Source: Bacillota bacterium
GTDB lineage: Bacteria > Bacillota > Clostridia > Christensenellales > CAG-138
Assembly: GCA_023426265.1 (NCBI GenBank)
Contig: JAFABA010000167.1
Span: 1-19,622, forward strand
Direction: 5' to 3'
DNA length: 19,622 nt
In this document: positions 1-8,542 of the stretch, in pieces
Layout of the letters: the number at the start of each line of letters is the position of its first letter
Position numbering within the stretch: position 1 is the first letter of the stretch
Made by a program: the position numbers and the translations under genes
Notes under the pieces: generated by a model
What the model was told of the DNA's origin: nothing
Databases searched by the model: none
Seen by the model: the letters and a program-made list of their open reading frames with translations, nothing else

Positions 1-2570
1 TGCCCGTCATTGATCAGCCTGGTAGCATTCTCCACGCCGATCACTGCCGGTAGGCCATATTCACGCGCAATCACCGCCCCGTGTGTCATCAACCCGCCGA
101 CTTCGGTAACCAGGCCCTTTATGGATACAAACGACGGCGTCCAGCTGGGGTCGGTGAAGGAGGTGACTAAGATATCCCCCGCTTCCAGATCGGCATCTTC
201 CATGTTTAAGATGATACGCGCCCGGCCCTCTATCACTCCGGAAGAAACAGGCAGGCCTACAAGCGCCCCAGCCGGGAGATCTTCCCGTTTGTACGCACCT
301 GCAATGATTTCACCGTCAGACGTGATTACGCGCGGGGGCGTCAGTTTTTCGTAGAATTTGTACTCGTCCTTCCGCTTGCTGATGGCCCGGTGATCCGGAG
401 TATTTGTGCGTATGGCCTCGCGAAGATCTTCAAACGTGAGATAGTAGATATCTTCTTTTTCATGAATAACACCCGCCTGTACGAGTTGCTCTGCTTCTTT
501 GAGCAAAACCTGCTTATAAATGAAGTAGCGGCTAACCATGCCGTATTTGGGATATTCGCGATAACCGATGAAATTCCGGACCAGGCTGATCATTCGCTTT
601 GTTTCTTCGGCCTTTTGTTCACCATCCGGTAATTGCTTCAATCGATCCAATAACTCCTGTTCTTTATTCGAGGCTTCCTGTAACCCCTGCTCAAACTTCC
701 GATTGGCGGCGCCAGGCTCAAAGTTTCTGATGTTGCTGAGAATCATGGGGATAAGGATAGTCGGTTTTTCTCCCCAACGCGTCTTGGTCATATCGATTTC
801 TCCGGCGCACCGCATTCCGTATTTGTTCAGGTAAGCATAGATAGCGTCCTGAATTTCCTGCCCGCCATCAAGCTGAACCAGTTCATTTAAAAAGTTATCG
901 TTCTTTACCTGTTGCAAATACGCAATCACTTCCGGATAAGGGCGAATCACATCTGCGACATCCAAAAGCGCCAGACCCATTTCCGAAGTGATATTGTTCG
1001 GTACTGATTGGGAAAGCGTGTCCGCTGCGTTTTTTTCTCCCAACCACTCCGCCATTTTTTCATTGAGCCATGACGAAGCGTCCATAGCAGCCATAAACAC
1101 GGCTGAACTTTGCGGGTCGAATAAAATCTTCTTTAACTCCTGGATGTCTTCCAGGATAAAATCAAACAAATCCAATCCTGATTTCGTTCGGATGTTTTGT
1201 TTCAACTCTTCTATGGATGTCTCATTTTTCCTGATCAAATCGGAAACGATTTGGGGATCGCTTTCGATTTGTGTACGAAAACCCGCAGTCGACACAACCT
1301 TATTGCTTCTACCGGAACTTAGGTCTTTTCTATTATCTGGTAAGGATTCTAAGAAATCTCCCCGCTCTACTATGGCCATGAGCGCGTCTTTCATGAGCGG
1401 ATCGTGCTGCCCCATGGTATCTAATAAAGCCTTTCTGCTGTCAGGTGAAACCAGAATAGGCGTGACATCAACAAACAGCCTTCCGCCGGCCTCAAACCTG
1501 GGTCCAAAAGACGTCAACCGGAATATTGACATACCCAATGGCTTTATGGGGTCTGTCATCATCTGCTGATGGCCGACAGATACATAAACATGATTTTCTC
1601 CATCATTCGGTTCAGGAACGGGGTATAACGTAGTGATCGGCCGACTCTGGACAATATAAAATGCATCGTCAGCCAAACACCATTCAATATCCTGGGGGCA
1701 GCCGAAATGTTCTTCGATCCTTCTGCCCATGCGCGCAAGCTCGACAATCTGCTCATCCTTAAGCGCTTGCCTGTTCTGCCGCTCAGGTTCAATCTCCTGC
1801 GCTTTCGTACCGCCGTCTTCTAAGGCATAAACAGCCAGCTTCTTGGCGGATATCTTCTTATCGATCACCTTGCCGTTACGCACTTTGTAATGATCGGCAT
1901 TCACCAGGCCGGAAACCAGGGCCTCGCCAAGCCCAAAGCTTGCGCCGATGGATAGCACCTTTCTATTTGAAGTGACGGGATCGGCAGTAAACAAAACCCC
2001 TGCCGCCTGCGGGAATACCATCCTTTGAACAACCACAGACAGATAGATTTTGCAGTGGCCGAAGCCGTTTTGAATGCGGTAAGTTACCGCCCTTTCGCTA
2101 AACAACGACGCCCAGCACTTGCTAATATGCTTTAGGATTGCCTCCTTTCCGATAATATTCAGATATGTATCCTGCTGGCCTGCAAAGGAGGCCGTAGGCA
2201 AATCCTCGGCGGTTGCGCTGGACCGTACGGCATAAGCTTCACTTTCACCAAGCCTAGAGAGGTATCGGATAGTCTCTTCCGCGATATCCTGCGGGATGGC
2301 TGTCCCTTCAATACGCAAACGAATCTCACCGCTCAGTTGAGCGATTTTATCCCGGTCTTTCACCGTTAAAAGCGACAGCTGCTCCAACAAACCGTTTATC
2401 GACGGCATTTCCTTAATAATTCTTTGAAAGGCTTCCGTAGAAATACAAAAGCCGTCCGGCACACGTATTCCTTCAATCTTGGAAAGTTCCCCCAGGCTTG
2501 CGCCTTTGCCTCCAACAACCATAAGTTTTTCTTTGTCAATATCCTGAAAACCAAGCACATAGGAGCTCAT
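1..2570 (-). CDS. rph: Rifampin phosphotransferase (PEP-synthase-like), C-terminus off the left edge
   Basis: I translated this frame by hand from the ATG at 2570 to base 3 and found no stop or frameshift: 856 residues of a family usually about 867 long, so only some ten residues are missing. Family role: a cytoplasmic dikinase-type enzyme that moves the beta-phosphate of ATP to rifamycins and inactivates them. The N-terminal ATP-binding domain shows VVGGKGASLGEL near residue 20, AVRSSATAEDLPTASFAGQ, and VQSRP near 310. A long variable rifamycin-binding domain follows. The swivel domain shows TDPSWTP and LMTHGAVIARE, with the phospho-carrier His at about residue 830. The motifs and the length fit Rph better than phosphoenolpyruvate synthase, which is somewhat shorter, but PEP synthase is the main alternative. 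A GGGAGG ribosome site about 8 nt upstream fixes the start. I did not recognise a rifamycin-associated palindrome upstream, but I know its consensus only roughly. Confidence 0.9.
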   Translation of the reverse strand, partial: MSSYVLGFQDIDKEKLMVVGGKGASLGELSKIEGIRVPDGFCISTEAFQRIIKEMPSINGLLEQLSLLTVKDRDKIAQLSGEIRLRIEGTAIPQDIAEETIRYLSRLGESEAYAVRSSATAEDLPTASFAGQQDTYLNIIGKEAILKHISKCWASLFSERAVTYRIQNGFGHCKIYLSVVVQRMVFPQAAGVLFTADPVTSNRKVLSIGASFGLGEALVSGLVNADHYKVRNGKVIDKKISAKKLAVYALEDGGTKAQEIEPERQNRQALKDEQIVELARMGRRIEEHFGCPQDIEWCLADDAFYIVQSRPITTLYPVPEPNDGENHVYVSVGHQQMMTDPIKPLGMSIFRLTSFGPRFEAGGRLFVDVTPILVSPDSRKALLDTMGQHDPLMKDALMAIVERGDFLESLPDNRKDLSSGRSNKVVSTAGFRTQIESDPQIVSDLIRKNETSIEELKQNIRTKSGLDLFDFILEDIQELKKILFDPQSSAVFMAAMDASSWLNEKMAEWLGEKNAADTLSQSVPNNITSEMGLALLDVADVIRPYPEVIAYLQQVKNDNFLNELVQLDGGQEIQDAIYAYLNKYGMRCAGEIDMTKTRWGEKPTILIPMILSNIRNFEPGAANRKFEQGLQEASNKEQELLDRLKQLPDGEQKAEETKRMISLVRNFIGYREYPKYGMVSRYFIYKQVLLKEAEQLVQAGVIHEKEDIYYLTFEDLREAIRTNTPDHRAISKRKDEYKFYEKLTPPRVITSDGEIIAGAYKREDLPAGALVGLPVSSGVIEGRARIILNMEDADLEAGDILVTSFTDPSWTPSFVSIKGLVTEVGGLMTHGAVIAREYGLPAVIGVENATRLINDG

Positions 2571-2871
2571 ATGTTTCCCTCCCTCAGCGACTCTTTGATT
2601 AATTTTGATGACATCCTTTGCAAATAATCCTCTCCAGTAAGGCACATGAGCATGCTATTGCATTATAGCAGCAGCAAATGGGAACAAATAGTCTGCACTT
2701 GGAATTTTTTATATGTTATAATTAAGATAGAGAGAAGAATAAACCTGAAAGGTACTAACCCGATGCCAAGGAACGTACGCAAATGAAAGCGTACTTGTCC
2801 CTTTTCGGTCGCCTACCATCATTTAATGTTTGGGATATCAGGGCTCAAAGCCGCATTTCCGAATGATCGCT
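2571..2871. other. Intergenic region between the methyltransferase and rph
   Basis: No coding frame is convincing here. Besides the rph promoter candidate, it holds an imperfect hairpin at 2768-2803: arms GTACGC (2775-2780) and GCGTAC (2789-2794), extended by AAGG and CCCTT across an internal loop. A plus-strand TGTTATAAT lies at 2714-2722, but no plus-strand gene follows it. The hairpin may end the methyltransferase transcript, although no clean T-run follows it on the minus strand. Confidence 0.4.
2662..2670 (-). promoter_or_regulatory. Extended -10 promoter candidate for rph
   Basis: On the minus strand TATAAT (2667-2662) is preceded by TGC, giving a TGN-TATAAT extended -10. No good -35 is seen 16-18 bp upstream, which is common for extended -10 promoters. 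Transcription would start near 2655 and give a leader of about 85 nt before the rph ATG. Confidence 0.45.
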
Positions 2872-3474
2872 CTATTTCTGGGAATCAAGAATAAACAAGG
2901 ATGCATCGTGCCCCATGAATAGTTTGCTTCCGGTATAAAACGTTTTAGATTGAATATCCCTGTATCCTATTTGGGCCATAATATCAGTCAACTCTAGTTG
3001 ATCAAATCCGTTATGGACCATATCCGAAACGATTTTTTCATTCTTATTAAAATCTATAATCAATAAATGCCCGCTTTCATTCAGAACTTCATACAATCTT
3101 GATAAAACTGATGCAACGTCTTGAATATGAAGTAAAACCTGGACCATAAAAATATAGTCTGCCCGCAAATCCAAAAGACTGTCTTTTTCAAAGTCAAAGC
3201 ATAGTGTGGCTGCATTCTGCACATTAGAATTGGATATTTTTTGCTTAACCTGATTGATCATGTTTTGCGAGGCATCCAGAAACAGCATGGAATGGAACTC
3301 GTCTATTAAGTTCATTCCAACAAGACCGGTTCCACATCCAAAATCAATAGCATTCTTATCTTTTGCGTCAACAACAAATTCCCGGATTGCGTTTGATGAT
3401 ACCTTTGCAATTTGGGCCCTTTCAGGAGTGTCGTAGATGCCGGCTATCATTTCAAATTTGTCCGTATTTCCCAT
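2872..3474 (-). CDS. Class I SAM-dependent methyltransferase
   Basis: This 200-residue soluble protein has a Rossmann-type methyltransferase fold. SAM-binding motif I is DFGCGTGLVG at about residues 44-53. LFLDAS follows as the acidic end of strand beta2, then FDFEKDSLLD, and VQVLLHIQD as the motif IV/post-I region. This matches the Methyltransf_11/25 superfamily. The substrate cannot be read from sequence. GGGGGAATC before the ATG serves as the ribosome site. The gene is clearly more AT-rich than its neighbours (for example about 30% GC across 3001-3060, against about 50% around it), which suggests separate acquisition. It stands alone, with 90 bp separating it from the DUF4256 gene upstream. 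A role in resistance is possible but not supported. Confidence 0.85.
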   Translation of the reverse strand: MGNTDKFEMIAGIYDTPERAQIAKVSSNAIREFVVDAKDKNAIDFGCGTGLVGMNLIDEFHSMLFLDASQNMINQVKQKISNSNVQNAATLCFDFEKDSLLDLRADYIFMVQVLLHIQDVASVLSRLYEVLNESGHLLIIDFNKNEKIVSDMVHNGFDQLELTDIMAQIGYRDIQSKTFYTGSKLFMGHDASLFILDSQK

Positions 3475-3531
3475 GATTCCCCCGCTCTTGACAGAAAGTC
3501 CAACGCTCCTGTGTCAAAGTGAATATCTAAG

Positions 3532-3549
3532 GTCCCTTGCCGGAGGGAC
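3532..3549. terminator. Small hairpin downstream of the DUF4256-like gene
   Basis: Arms GTCCCT (3532-3537) and AGGGAC (3544-3549) pair perfectly around a 6-nt loop, 17 bp past the stop codon at 3566. No T-run follows on the minus strand, so it is a weak terminator candidate at best. Confidence 0.3.
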
Positions 3550-3565
3550 AATTTCCGTGCAAAAT

Positions 3566-4126
3566 TCAGACTCGGAGCGAGCCCCTAAACCCCCTGGCCG
3601 AATAGTAGGATTCCGCTCCATTATGGTAAACAAATATAGTGTCGTAGCGACGATCGCAGAAGATGGCTCCGCCGAGTCTTCTAATATTCACAGGCGTTTT
3701 CACCCAGCTCGACGTTTTGATATCGAAATTTCCAAGTTCCTGCAGCTCCCGGTATTGTTCTTCCGTCAAAATTTCAATGCCCATGGAAGCAGCCATATCA
3801 ATCGCATTATTGTCCGGCCTATGTTCTTTCCTTGACTCCAGCGCTTCACGGTCGTAACAAACACTTCTGCGGCCTTTGGGACTTTCCGCTGAACAGTCAT
3901 AAAAAATAAATTCGCCCGTCACTCTATCATAACCAACAACATCCGGTTCGCCGTCAGTTCTTTCCATTTCATTGAGTGACCATAGCTTTCTGGTATCAGC
4001 TTCCAGCTTTGCTTGCACATTTGCCCATTCGAGACCTTTATGACGGTTCATATTTTTCTCAAAGCGGGCTTTCAATGTACTTAGTAATTCCTTACGCTGC
4101 TCTGGTGATAACCCTATATTGCTCAT
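3566..4126 (-). CDS. DUF4256-family protein
   Basis: 186 residues, no signal peptide or membrane segment, so cytosolic. From memory it matches the DUF4256 family of Bacillota, whose role is unknown. Features that fit are GEPDVVGYD, FYDCSAESPKGRRSVCYD in the first half and, near the C-terminus, SSWVKTP, GGAIFCDRRYDTIFVYHNG and YYSARGFRGSLRV. The conserved Asp, Cys and Arg residues look as if they form a functional site, but no reaction is established. The frame is open further upstream to 4204; I chose the ATG at 4126 because GGAGGA lies about 10 nt before it and the family starts around there. The gene stands alone between the truncated ABC gene and the methyltransferase. Nothing ties it to antibiotic resistance. 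Confidence 0.82.
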   Translation of the reverse strand: MSNIGLSPEQRKELLSTLKARFEKNMNRHKGLEWANVQAKLEADTRKLWSLNEMERTDGEPDVVGYDRVTGEFIFYDCSAESPKGRRSVCYDREALESRKEHRPDNNAIDMAASMGIEILTEEQYRELQELGNFDIKTSSWVKTPVNIRRLGGAIFCDRRYDTIFVYHNGAESYYSARGFRGSLRV

Positions 4127-4272
4127 GCTTTTATATCCTCCGTGTTCAGCATAGTTGTCTGAATTTATGGGCAGCACGGCTTGCAGCTGTTTTCCGCCCG
4201 CCATGTCCTTATCGATCGACGTTGAACCCGATACATAATATAATTTACCCCTAATCCGGTAATCATACCAGC

Positions 4273-4689
4273 CTAGTTTATAAGATCAGTTCCCAAGACG
4301 TCTATGCCGTACGGGGGCACACCACCGGCCGCACAAATTGACTCTTCGACGTTTTGCGTTACATAGATACATTCTTCCGCCGTAAGCGCCGGAATGAGAT
4401 TGTAGAACTGATAAATAAGACCTATATTGCAGCGGCGAAAAACCGCAAGTTCGCTTTCGTTTTGCTGAAAAACTTCCTTGCCGCCAACTGTGACGCTGCC
4501 CGACGTCGGGTGGCCAACACCGCCGATCAAGTGCATAAGCGTTGATTTGCCTGAGCCGGACGCGCCTACGATCGCGACAAACTCCCCTTTCTCCACGCTG
4601 AAACTCACGCCGCCTGAAGCCGTAACGATAGTGCTGTCCTTGCCATATGTCTTTGTCAAGTCTTTGACTTCCAAATAGCCACGATTCAT
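4273..4689 (-). pseudogene. Truncated ABC transporter ATPase (MacB/LolD-like)
   Basis: This 138-codon frame starts like an ATPase of the MacB/LolD/BceA group: LEVKDLTKTYG, then Walker A GASGSGKST at residues 42-50, then the Q-loop YQFYNLIPALTAEE with Gln about 94. Similarity stops there. The last 32 residues (from about CIYVTQNVEES to the stop) do not look like any ABC domain. The LSGGQ signature, Walker B and H-loop are all absent, and the family is usually about 220-250 residues, so it cannot be a working ATPase. It begins 11 bp after the vanT stop, with AGGAGG abutting the ATG, which is closer than usual. It looks like a former last gene of the van operon (ATPase, and presumably a permease) cut by a deletion or insertion. 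Confidence 0.75.
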
Positions 4690-4700
4690 CCTCCTGCTAA

Positions 4701-5873
4701 TTACAAGCTAAACTCATCCTGCATGCTGCTTGCCCCTAAAACGACCCGTTCCAGCCTCGGGCCCAATCGGCTCAACACTTCGGTTGAGACTGTGCCTGCT
4801 TGCTCTGCAATTTCACAGGCGGTTATCTCTGCTTTGCCGGACCTGCCGATAATAACCGCAATATCACCCTGCCTTACACCTTCGATACCCGTAACATCAA
4901 CCATCATCTGATCCATACAGATACGGCCAACAACAGGCGCTTTCTGCCCGTTGACCAGGACATGGCCGATCCCGCAGGAAAGGCACCGCGGGATTCCGTC
5001 AGCGTAGCCGATAGAAAGAACCGCAATTCTCGTGGTATGCGACGCCCTAAACGCAAGCCCATAGCCCACCGCCTCACCGGCAGCGAGTGTTTTTACCGCG
5101 CAAACCCTCACCTTTACCGATAAAACAGGGCGAAGCCCGGCATTGTATCGGACTGTGTCGCTGCGCGTGTACAGCATGCCATAAAAGGCAACGCCCACTC
5201 TGGCGTAATCAAAGGATAAATCGGGGCGGCTGAGTATCCCGTAGCTATTCTGAACATGTGCTTTGGGGAGCGTGAATCCTTGTTCCTCAATCTTTGAGAG
5301 GACGCGATTAAAATGATCAATCTGCAGCTGTGCAAAGTCCTTGTCGTCTTGCCCATCGCTGTCGACTGTGCAAAGATGCGTGTAAATTCCGTTTATCACA
5401 AGGTTTTTATACATGAAAATCCGCAAAATCCCGCCGATGTTTTCCGAGCCCTCACCCAAGCGGTGCATCCCTGTATCAACCTTGATGTGAACCGTGAGTT
5501 TTCTGCCGTAACTGTCCAATGCTTTCGCGTATTCGCAGTCAATGACGGCCTGCGTCAAGCGGTATCCTTCGAGCAGGCAAAACTGTTTTGGGTGCGTATA
5601 TCCCATAATTAGAATCTCACCTTTTGTGCCGTGCCTGCGCAATTCCACGCCCTCCAAAACCGACGCGACGCAGAACGCGCGTATGCCGTTCGCGTTGAGT
5701 TCCCTGGCAATCTCCACCGCCCCATGCCCGTAAGCGTCCGCCTTGACGACGGCCATAAGTCCGCAGCCATCCGGCAAGAGGCCCCGCACGACGTTTATAT
5801 TATGACGCAGGTTGTTCATGTCAAGCTCAATCCACGCTCTGCCCATTCCGCCGTAATTGAGAGTGGTGTTCAT
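4701..5873 (-). CDS. vanT: VanT-type serine/alanine racemase, soluble, racemase domain only
   Basis: A 390-residue fold-type III PLP racemase. The PLP lysine is K44 in AVVKADAYGHG and the second catalytic base is Y271 in VGYGLAF; IGYADG and GRICMDQMMVDV follow. Alanine racemases carry a Tyr (Tyr354 in Geobacillus Alr) in a C-terminal N/S-Y-E motif. Here that site reads VSTEVLSRLG, so Thr364 takes its place. VanT proteins have Asn there, which opens the site to serine, so D-Ser formation is likely. Typical VanT is about 700 residues with an N-terminal membrane domain; none exists here, so the enzyme should be cytosolic. It overlaps the vanXY stop by ATGA, with GGAGG about 10 nt before the ATG. 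Another start at codon 10 is possible. A plain alanine racemase is the alternative. Confidence 0.85.
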   Translation of the reverse strand: MNTTLNYGGMGRAWIELDMNNLRHNINVVRGLLPDGCGLMAVVKADAYGHGAVEIARELNANGIRAFCVASVLEGVELRRHGTKGEILIMGYTHPKQFCLLEGYRLTQAVIDCEYAKALDSYGRKLTVHIKVDTGMHRLGEGSENIGGILRIFMYKNLVINGIYTHLCTVDSDGQDDKDFAQLQIDHFNRVLSKIEEQGFTLPKAHVQNSYGILSRPDLSFDYARVGVAFYGMLYTRSDTVRYNAGLRPVLSVKVRVCAVKTLAAGEAVGYGLAFRASHTTRIAVLSIGYADGIPRCLSCGIGHVLVNGQKAPVVGRICMDQMMVDVTGIEGVRQGDIAVIIGRSGKAEITACEIAEQAGTVSTEVLSRLGPRLERVVLGASSMQDEFSL

Positions 5874-6634
5874 TTGCCATTCCTCCAGACAGTAACAATA
5901 AAACCTCCCACATTGTCGCCGGATACCGTATACGGCAAATCATCCTCTATTTCAAACGAAGGTTCCTTTTCCCCCGCCGCAAGATAAAATATCTCAATCT
6001 CCGAGCCGTCAAAAGCATATCGAAACGGCTTGCGCCCATATGGGAATTCTTTGAGCCACAAAAGGTATTCTTCAAGGGTAACGCCCATTTCGTACATCAT
6101 TTGGGAATGGGGCGCTCCCAAATAGCGAAAATGCCACGGCTCATGCGCGATACCCGTTATGCGCTCCTTCCCTTCGGGGTAACGCTCTATAAAACCAACC
6201 TGTACCGCCTTGCTGCGAAATGTCGCGCAAATTCCCGTGTATGGGAAATGTGGGCGCAAGAAATCGATATCCGGCTGATTCAACGCAAGGTCGATGGCAA
6301 AACCGCTTTGATGTTCGCTGCAATTCGGAGGCATCACATATTTTTCGGTGAATTCCGCGCCGTTCTCAAAAAGGGATTCCTGATAAATCCGGGCCTGCTC
6401 ATATTGGGAGCGAAAACCGCTTACCGGGATGATTTGTTCCCCGCAGCATACATCATCCAACAGCTTTTGTAGAACGGTGGCCGTTCGTTTCTCCAGCAGC
6501 ACTTCATTGCTTCTTTCATTGACAGGTACAAGAAGGCGTTTTTCGCAAAACCCCTCGTGAAGCGGATAAGCTCTGTTCACAAGGATCAAATGTCCGGCGT
6601 GCACCAGATCCCTGGAAAGCGATACCGTTTTCAT
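5870..6634 (-). CDS. vanXY: VanXY D,D-dipeptidase/D,D-carboxypeptidase
   Basis: A 254-residue M15-family zinc peptidase without signal peptide or membrane segment, so cytoplasmic like known VanXY. It should cleave D-Ala-D-Ala and remove terminal D-Ala from UDP-MurNAc-pentapeptide, leaving D-Ala-D-Ser precursors. The zinc site is visible: H108 and D115 in SEHQSGFAID and H168 in EPWH, with E165 as the catalytic base. GFRS (R75) matches the VanX substrate-stabilising Arg. The start overlaps the vanG stop by ATGA and the end overlaps the vanT start by ATGA, so translation is probably coupled across all three. The C-terminal 50 residues run past the core domain, as in other VanXY proteins. No key residue is missing. 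Confidence 0.93.
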   Translation of the reverse strand: MKTVSLSRDLVHAGHLILVNRAYPLHEGFCEKRLLVPVNERSNEVLLEKRTATVLQKLLDDVCCGEQIIPVSGFRSQYEQARIYQESLFENGAEFTEKYVMPPNCSEHQSGFAIDLALNQPDIDFLRPHFPYTGICATFRSKAVQVGFIERYPEGKERITGIAHEPWHFRYLGAPHSQMMYEMGVTLEEYLLWLKEFPYGRKPFRYAFDGSEIEIFYLAAGEKEPSFEIEDDLPYTVSGDNVGGFIVTVWRNGK

Positions 6635-7680
6635 GCGTCCACCGCCAATTGGATAGACGTATCGATGATCTGTTCAAATGACATGCCGGCCGCTTTGAGC
6701 ATATGCGGGTAGTGGCTGTGTGCTGTAAACCCGGGAATCGTGTTTACTTCGTTGAATATGATCTCACCGGATGGCGTGAAGAACAGATCCACCCGCGCAA
6801 AGCCTGTACACCCCAAAGCCCTGTATATCGTCCTGGCGGTTTCCTTGATTTCCTCAGTTTTTTGCGCAGGTATCCGCGCCGGAACATAGTAGGAATACGT
6901 TTTAGGCGTGTATTTTTCCTTATAATCAAAAAAGCCGTCGGCAAGCTCAATCTCGCCCAATTCTCCCACAATCAGCTTGTCATTGCCTAAAACAGCGCAG
7001 CCAACTTCAAAGCCGGATATATTTTCCTCAATGATCACCCTGTCGTCATGCAGAAAGGCCAGCTTGACAGCTGCGGGCAGCTCTTCCCTATTCAAAACTT
7101 TGGTAATCCCAAAGGAAGATCCTGCTCTCACAGGCTTGACAAATAAGGGATAGCCGATAGCTTCCGCTTGCTCCAAAGCTGCTTCCGCGTCCGTTTCGTT
7201 TTCAAGAACGAACGAGCGGGGTATTCGGATGCCGGCCGCATGAGCAATTTTATGCGCCCTGTCCTTGTCCATACAGAGCGCGGAACAAAGCGTGTTGCAG
7301 CCGACAATAGGGATACCGGCAAGCTCCAACAACCCCTGGACCGTACCATCCTCGCCGTTTTTGCCGTGAAGTACGGGCATGGCGGCGTCCAGCCTGATTG
7401 TACGGATTTCGCTCGCATCAAATTCCAGCACCCCATGTGCTTCCCGGCTGGGCGAGACAATGGCCCGAACACAATCGGAGGGATTATACCAGGTATTTTC
7501 CTTTATTTTTACAAGCTCCCCGGAAAAATGGAACCATTCGCCCGATGGGGTGATGCCGAGCAGAACCGGGTCGTACTTGCTTCTATCCAGATGTGTAATC
7601 ACAGAATAGGCGGATTGCAGGGAAATATCATATTCCGTTGAGTACCCGCCGAACAGCACCGCGATTTTGAGCTTATTCAT
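6631..7680 (-). CDS. vanG: D-alanine--D-serine ligase, VanG type
   Basis: A 349-residue ATP-grasp ligase that should join D-Ala to D-Ser for low-affinity cell-wall precursors. From memory it resembles Enterococcus faecalis VanG closely throughout: GGYSTEYDISLQSA, LGITPSGEWFHF, PVLHGKNGEDGT, ALCMDKDRAHK, FVKPVRAGSSFGITKV, FEVGCAVLG and FNEVNTIPGFT. E16 and Y257 (in EKY) match the Glu-Ser-Tyr triad of D-Ala and D-Ser ligases; D-lactate ligases such as VanA carry His at the Tyr site. Metal ligands D298, E311 and N313 are present. AAGGAGA about 7 nt before the ATG gives the start. The gene begins 1 bp after vanW and overlaps vanXY, which places it in the vanWGXYT unit. Complete, with no damage seen. 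Confidence 0.95.
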   Translation of the reverse strand: MNKLKIAVLFGGYSTEYDISLQSAYSVITHLDRSKYDPVLLGITPSGEWFHFSGELVKIKENTWYNPSDCVRAIVSPSREAHGVLEFDASEIRTIRLDAAMPVLHGKNGEDGTVQGLLELAGIPIVGCNTLCSALCMDKDRAHKIAHAAGIRIPRSFVLENETDAEAALEQAEAIGYPLFVKPVRAGSSFGITKVLNREELPAAVKLAFLHDDRVIIEENISGFEVGCAVLGNDKLIVGELGEIELADGFFDYKEKYTPKTYSYYVPARIPAQKTEEIKETARTIYRALGCTGFARVDLFFTPSGEIIFNEVNTIPGFTAHSHYPHMLKAAGMSFEQIIDTSIQLAVDA

Positions 7681-7681
7681 A

Positions 7682-8509
7682 TCAATCTCCTTCCCCGGTT
7701 ATCGGCGTATCATTTGGAAGCCGATACCCTATCTCACATAAGTTTTCATACAACAGGCTCTCGGATAATGTTTCATGCGTGTCGGGAGCTATTTGGCGGC
7801 GATAAATCAAGATTTTTTCAAAAACCTTGCCGTCCTTGCGGAAGTAGGACAGGTCTTTGCCCTCGATCTCATACATGCATGCCGTTTCCCTTTCCGCGTA
7901 AAGGCTCCCGAAAACGGTTCCTTCGTCAAACCCAATGCCAAGCTGGAATGTCACATCGGTTGCGTTTTTCACTTTCAAGTCAAGCCAGCCTTCGCTGACC
8001 GTCGCGTCTACACCCTCCGGTTCATCCTTGCGCAATGTGGGGAATTCCCTGACTTTATGGGTATGCCTTTCAACAATGGCAAGCGGCGAGTGCAGAAATA
8101 CCCAAAACAGCAGATTGCTCATTTGGCAGAGGCCGCCGCCCGGCGACGCGACAAGTTTGCCGTTTGTTACGGTCAATCCGTCTTTATAGGGGATATGCTT
8201 GTCCGCGTGACGTACCGCCTGCCAGAAGGAAAAGGTTTCACCCGGCTTTATCAAAAGGCCGTTGAGCGTTTTCGCCGCGAGCTTCAGGTTAAAAACCTTG
8301 TTTTCCTGATAGATCATGTCAAAGCCGGTATCGCTGTTGTATAGGGCGGAGCTTGTTTTAAACAGCTGATAGGAAAACTGCTTTTCATGGATGGTTTTTG
8401 CGTAGCGGCGGCCGTCGAACCGCATTTTGACATAAAAACAAATCTTCCGCTGCATGACCCTGATCGGCAATAAGAAAGGGAATATCTGTGTCAGTTTTTT
8501 TCTGCCCAT
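7682..8509 (-). CDS. vanW: VanW family protein
   Basis: 275 residues with the VanW domain: GETFSFW at about 112-118, KDGLTV, GGGLCQMSNLLFWV near 144-157, and HTHKVREFP. VanW accompanies many VanB, VanG and related clusters. Its biochemical role is not settled and it is not known to be required for resistance. There is no clear signal peptide; the N-terminus is basic with a short hydrophobic stretch. The best ribosome site, GAGGAGG, is about 13 nt before the ATG, a long spacing, but no other in-frame start is better. It is the first gene after the terminator hairpin and presumably the first gene of the regulated vanW-G-XY-T transcript. No vanY gene lies between vanS and vanW, unlike in enterococcal vanG operons. 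Confidence 0.92.
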   Translation of the reverse strand: MGRKKLTQIFPFLLPIRVMQRKICFYVKMRFDGRRYAKTIHEKQFSYQLFKTSSALYNSDTGFDMIYQENKVFNLKLAAKTLNGLLIKPGETFSFWQAVRHADKHIPYKDGLTVTNGKLVASPGGGLCQMSNLLFWVFLHSPLAIVERHTHKVREFPTLRKDEPEGVDATVSEGWLDLKVKNATDVTFQLGIGFDEGTVFGSLYAERETACMYEIEGKDLSYFRKDGKVFEKILIYRRQIAPDTHETLSESLLYENLCEIGYRLPNDTPITGEGD

Positions 8510-8542
8510 GGCAAGCGCCTGTCCTCCTCTTCGGAACCAAAT

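Noticed and set aside
988..1569. 193-codon plus-strand open frame inside rph
   Set aside because: The minus-strand frame carries continuous Rph sequence; this frame has no domain or start signal.
2714..2722. Plus-strand extended -10 TGTTATAAT
   Set aside because: No plus-strand gene or RNA follows it, so kept only as a remark in the intergenic entry.
3491..3520. TTGACA / TGTCAA pair upstream of the methyltransferase
   Set aside because: Only 6-bp arms with a long loop and no matching -10; could be chance.
4127..4204. Longer DUF4256 protein starting at 4204
   Set aside because: The ATG at 4126 has a far better ribosome site and fits the family start.
5313..5987. Plus-strand open frames across vanT
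   Set aside because: They are shadows of the minus-strand racemase, with no recognisable motifs and no ribosome sites.
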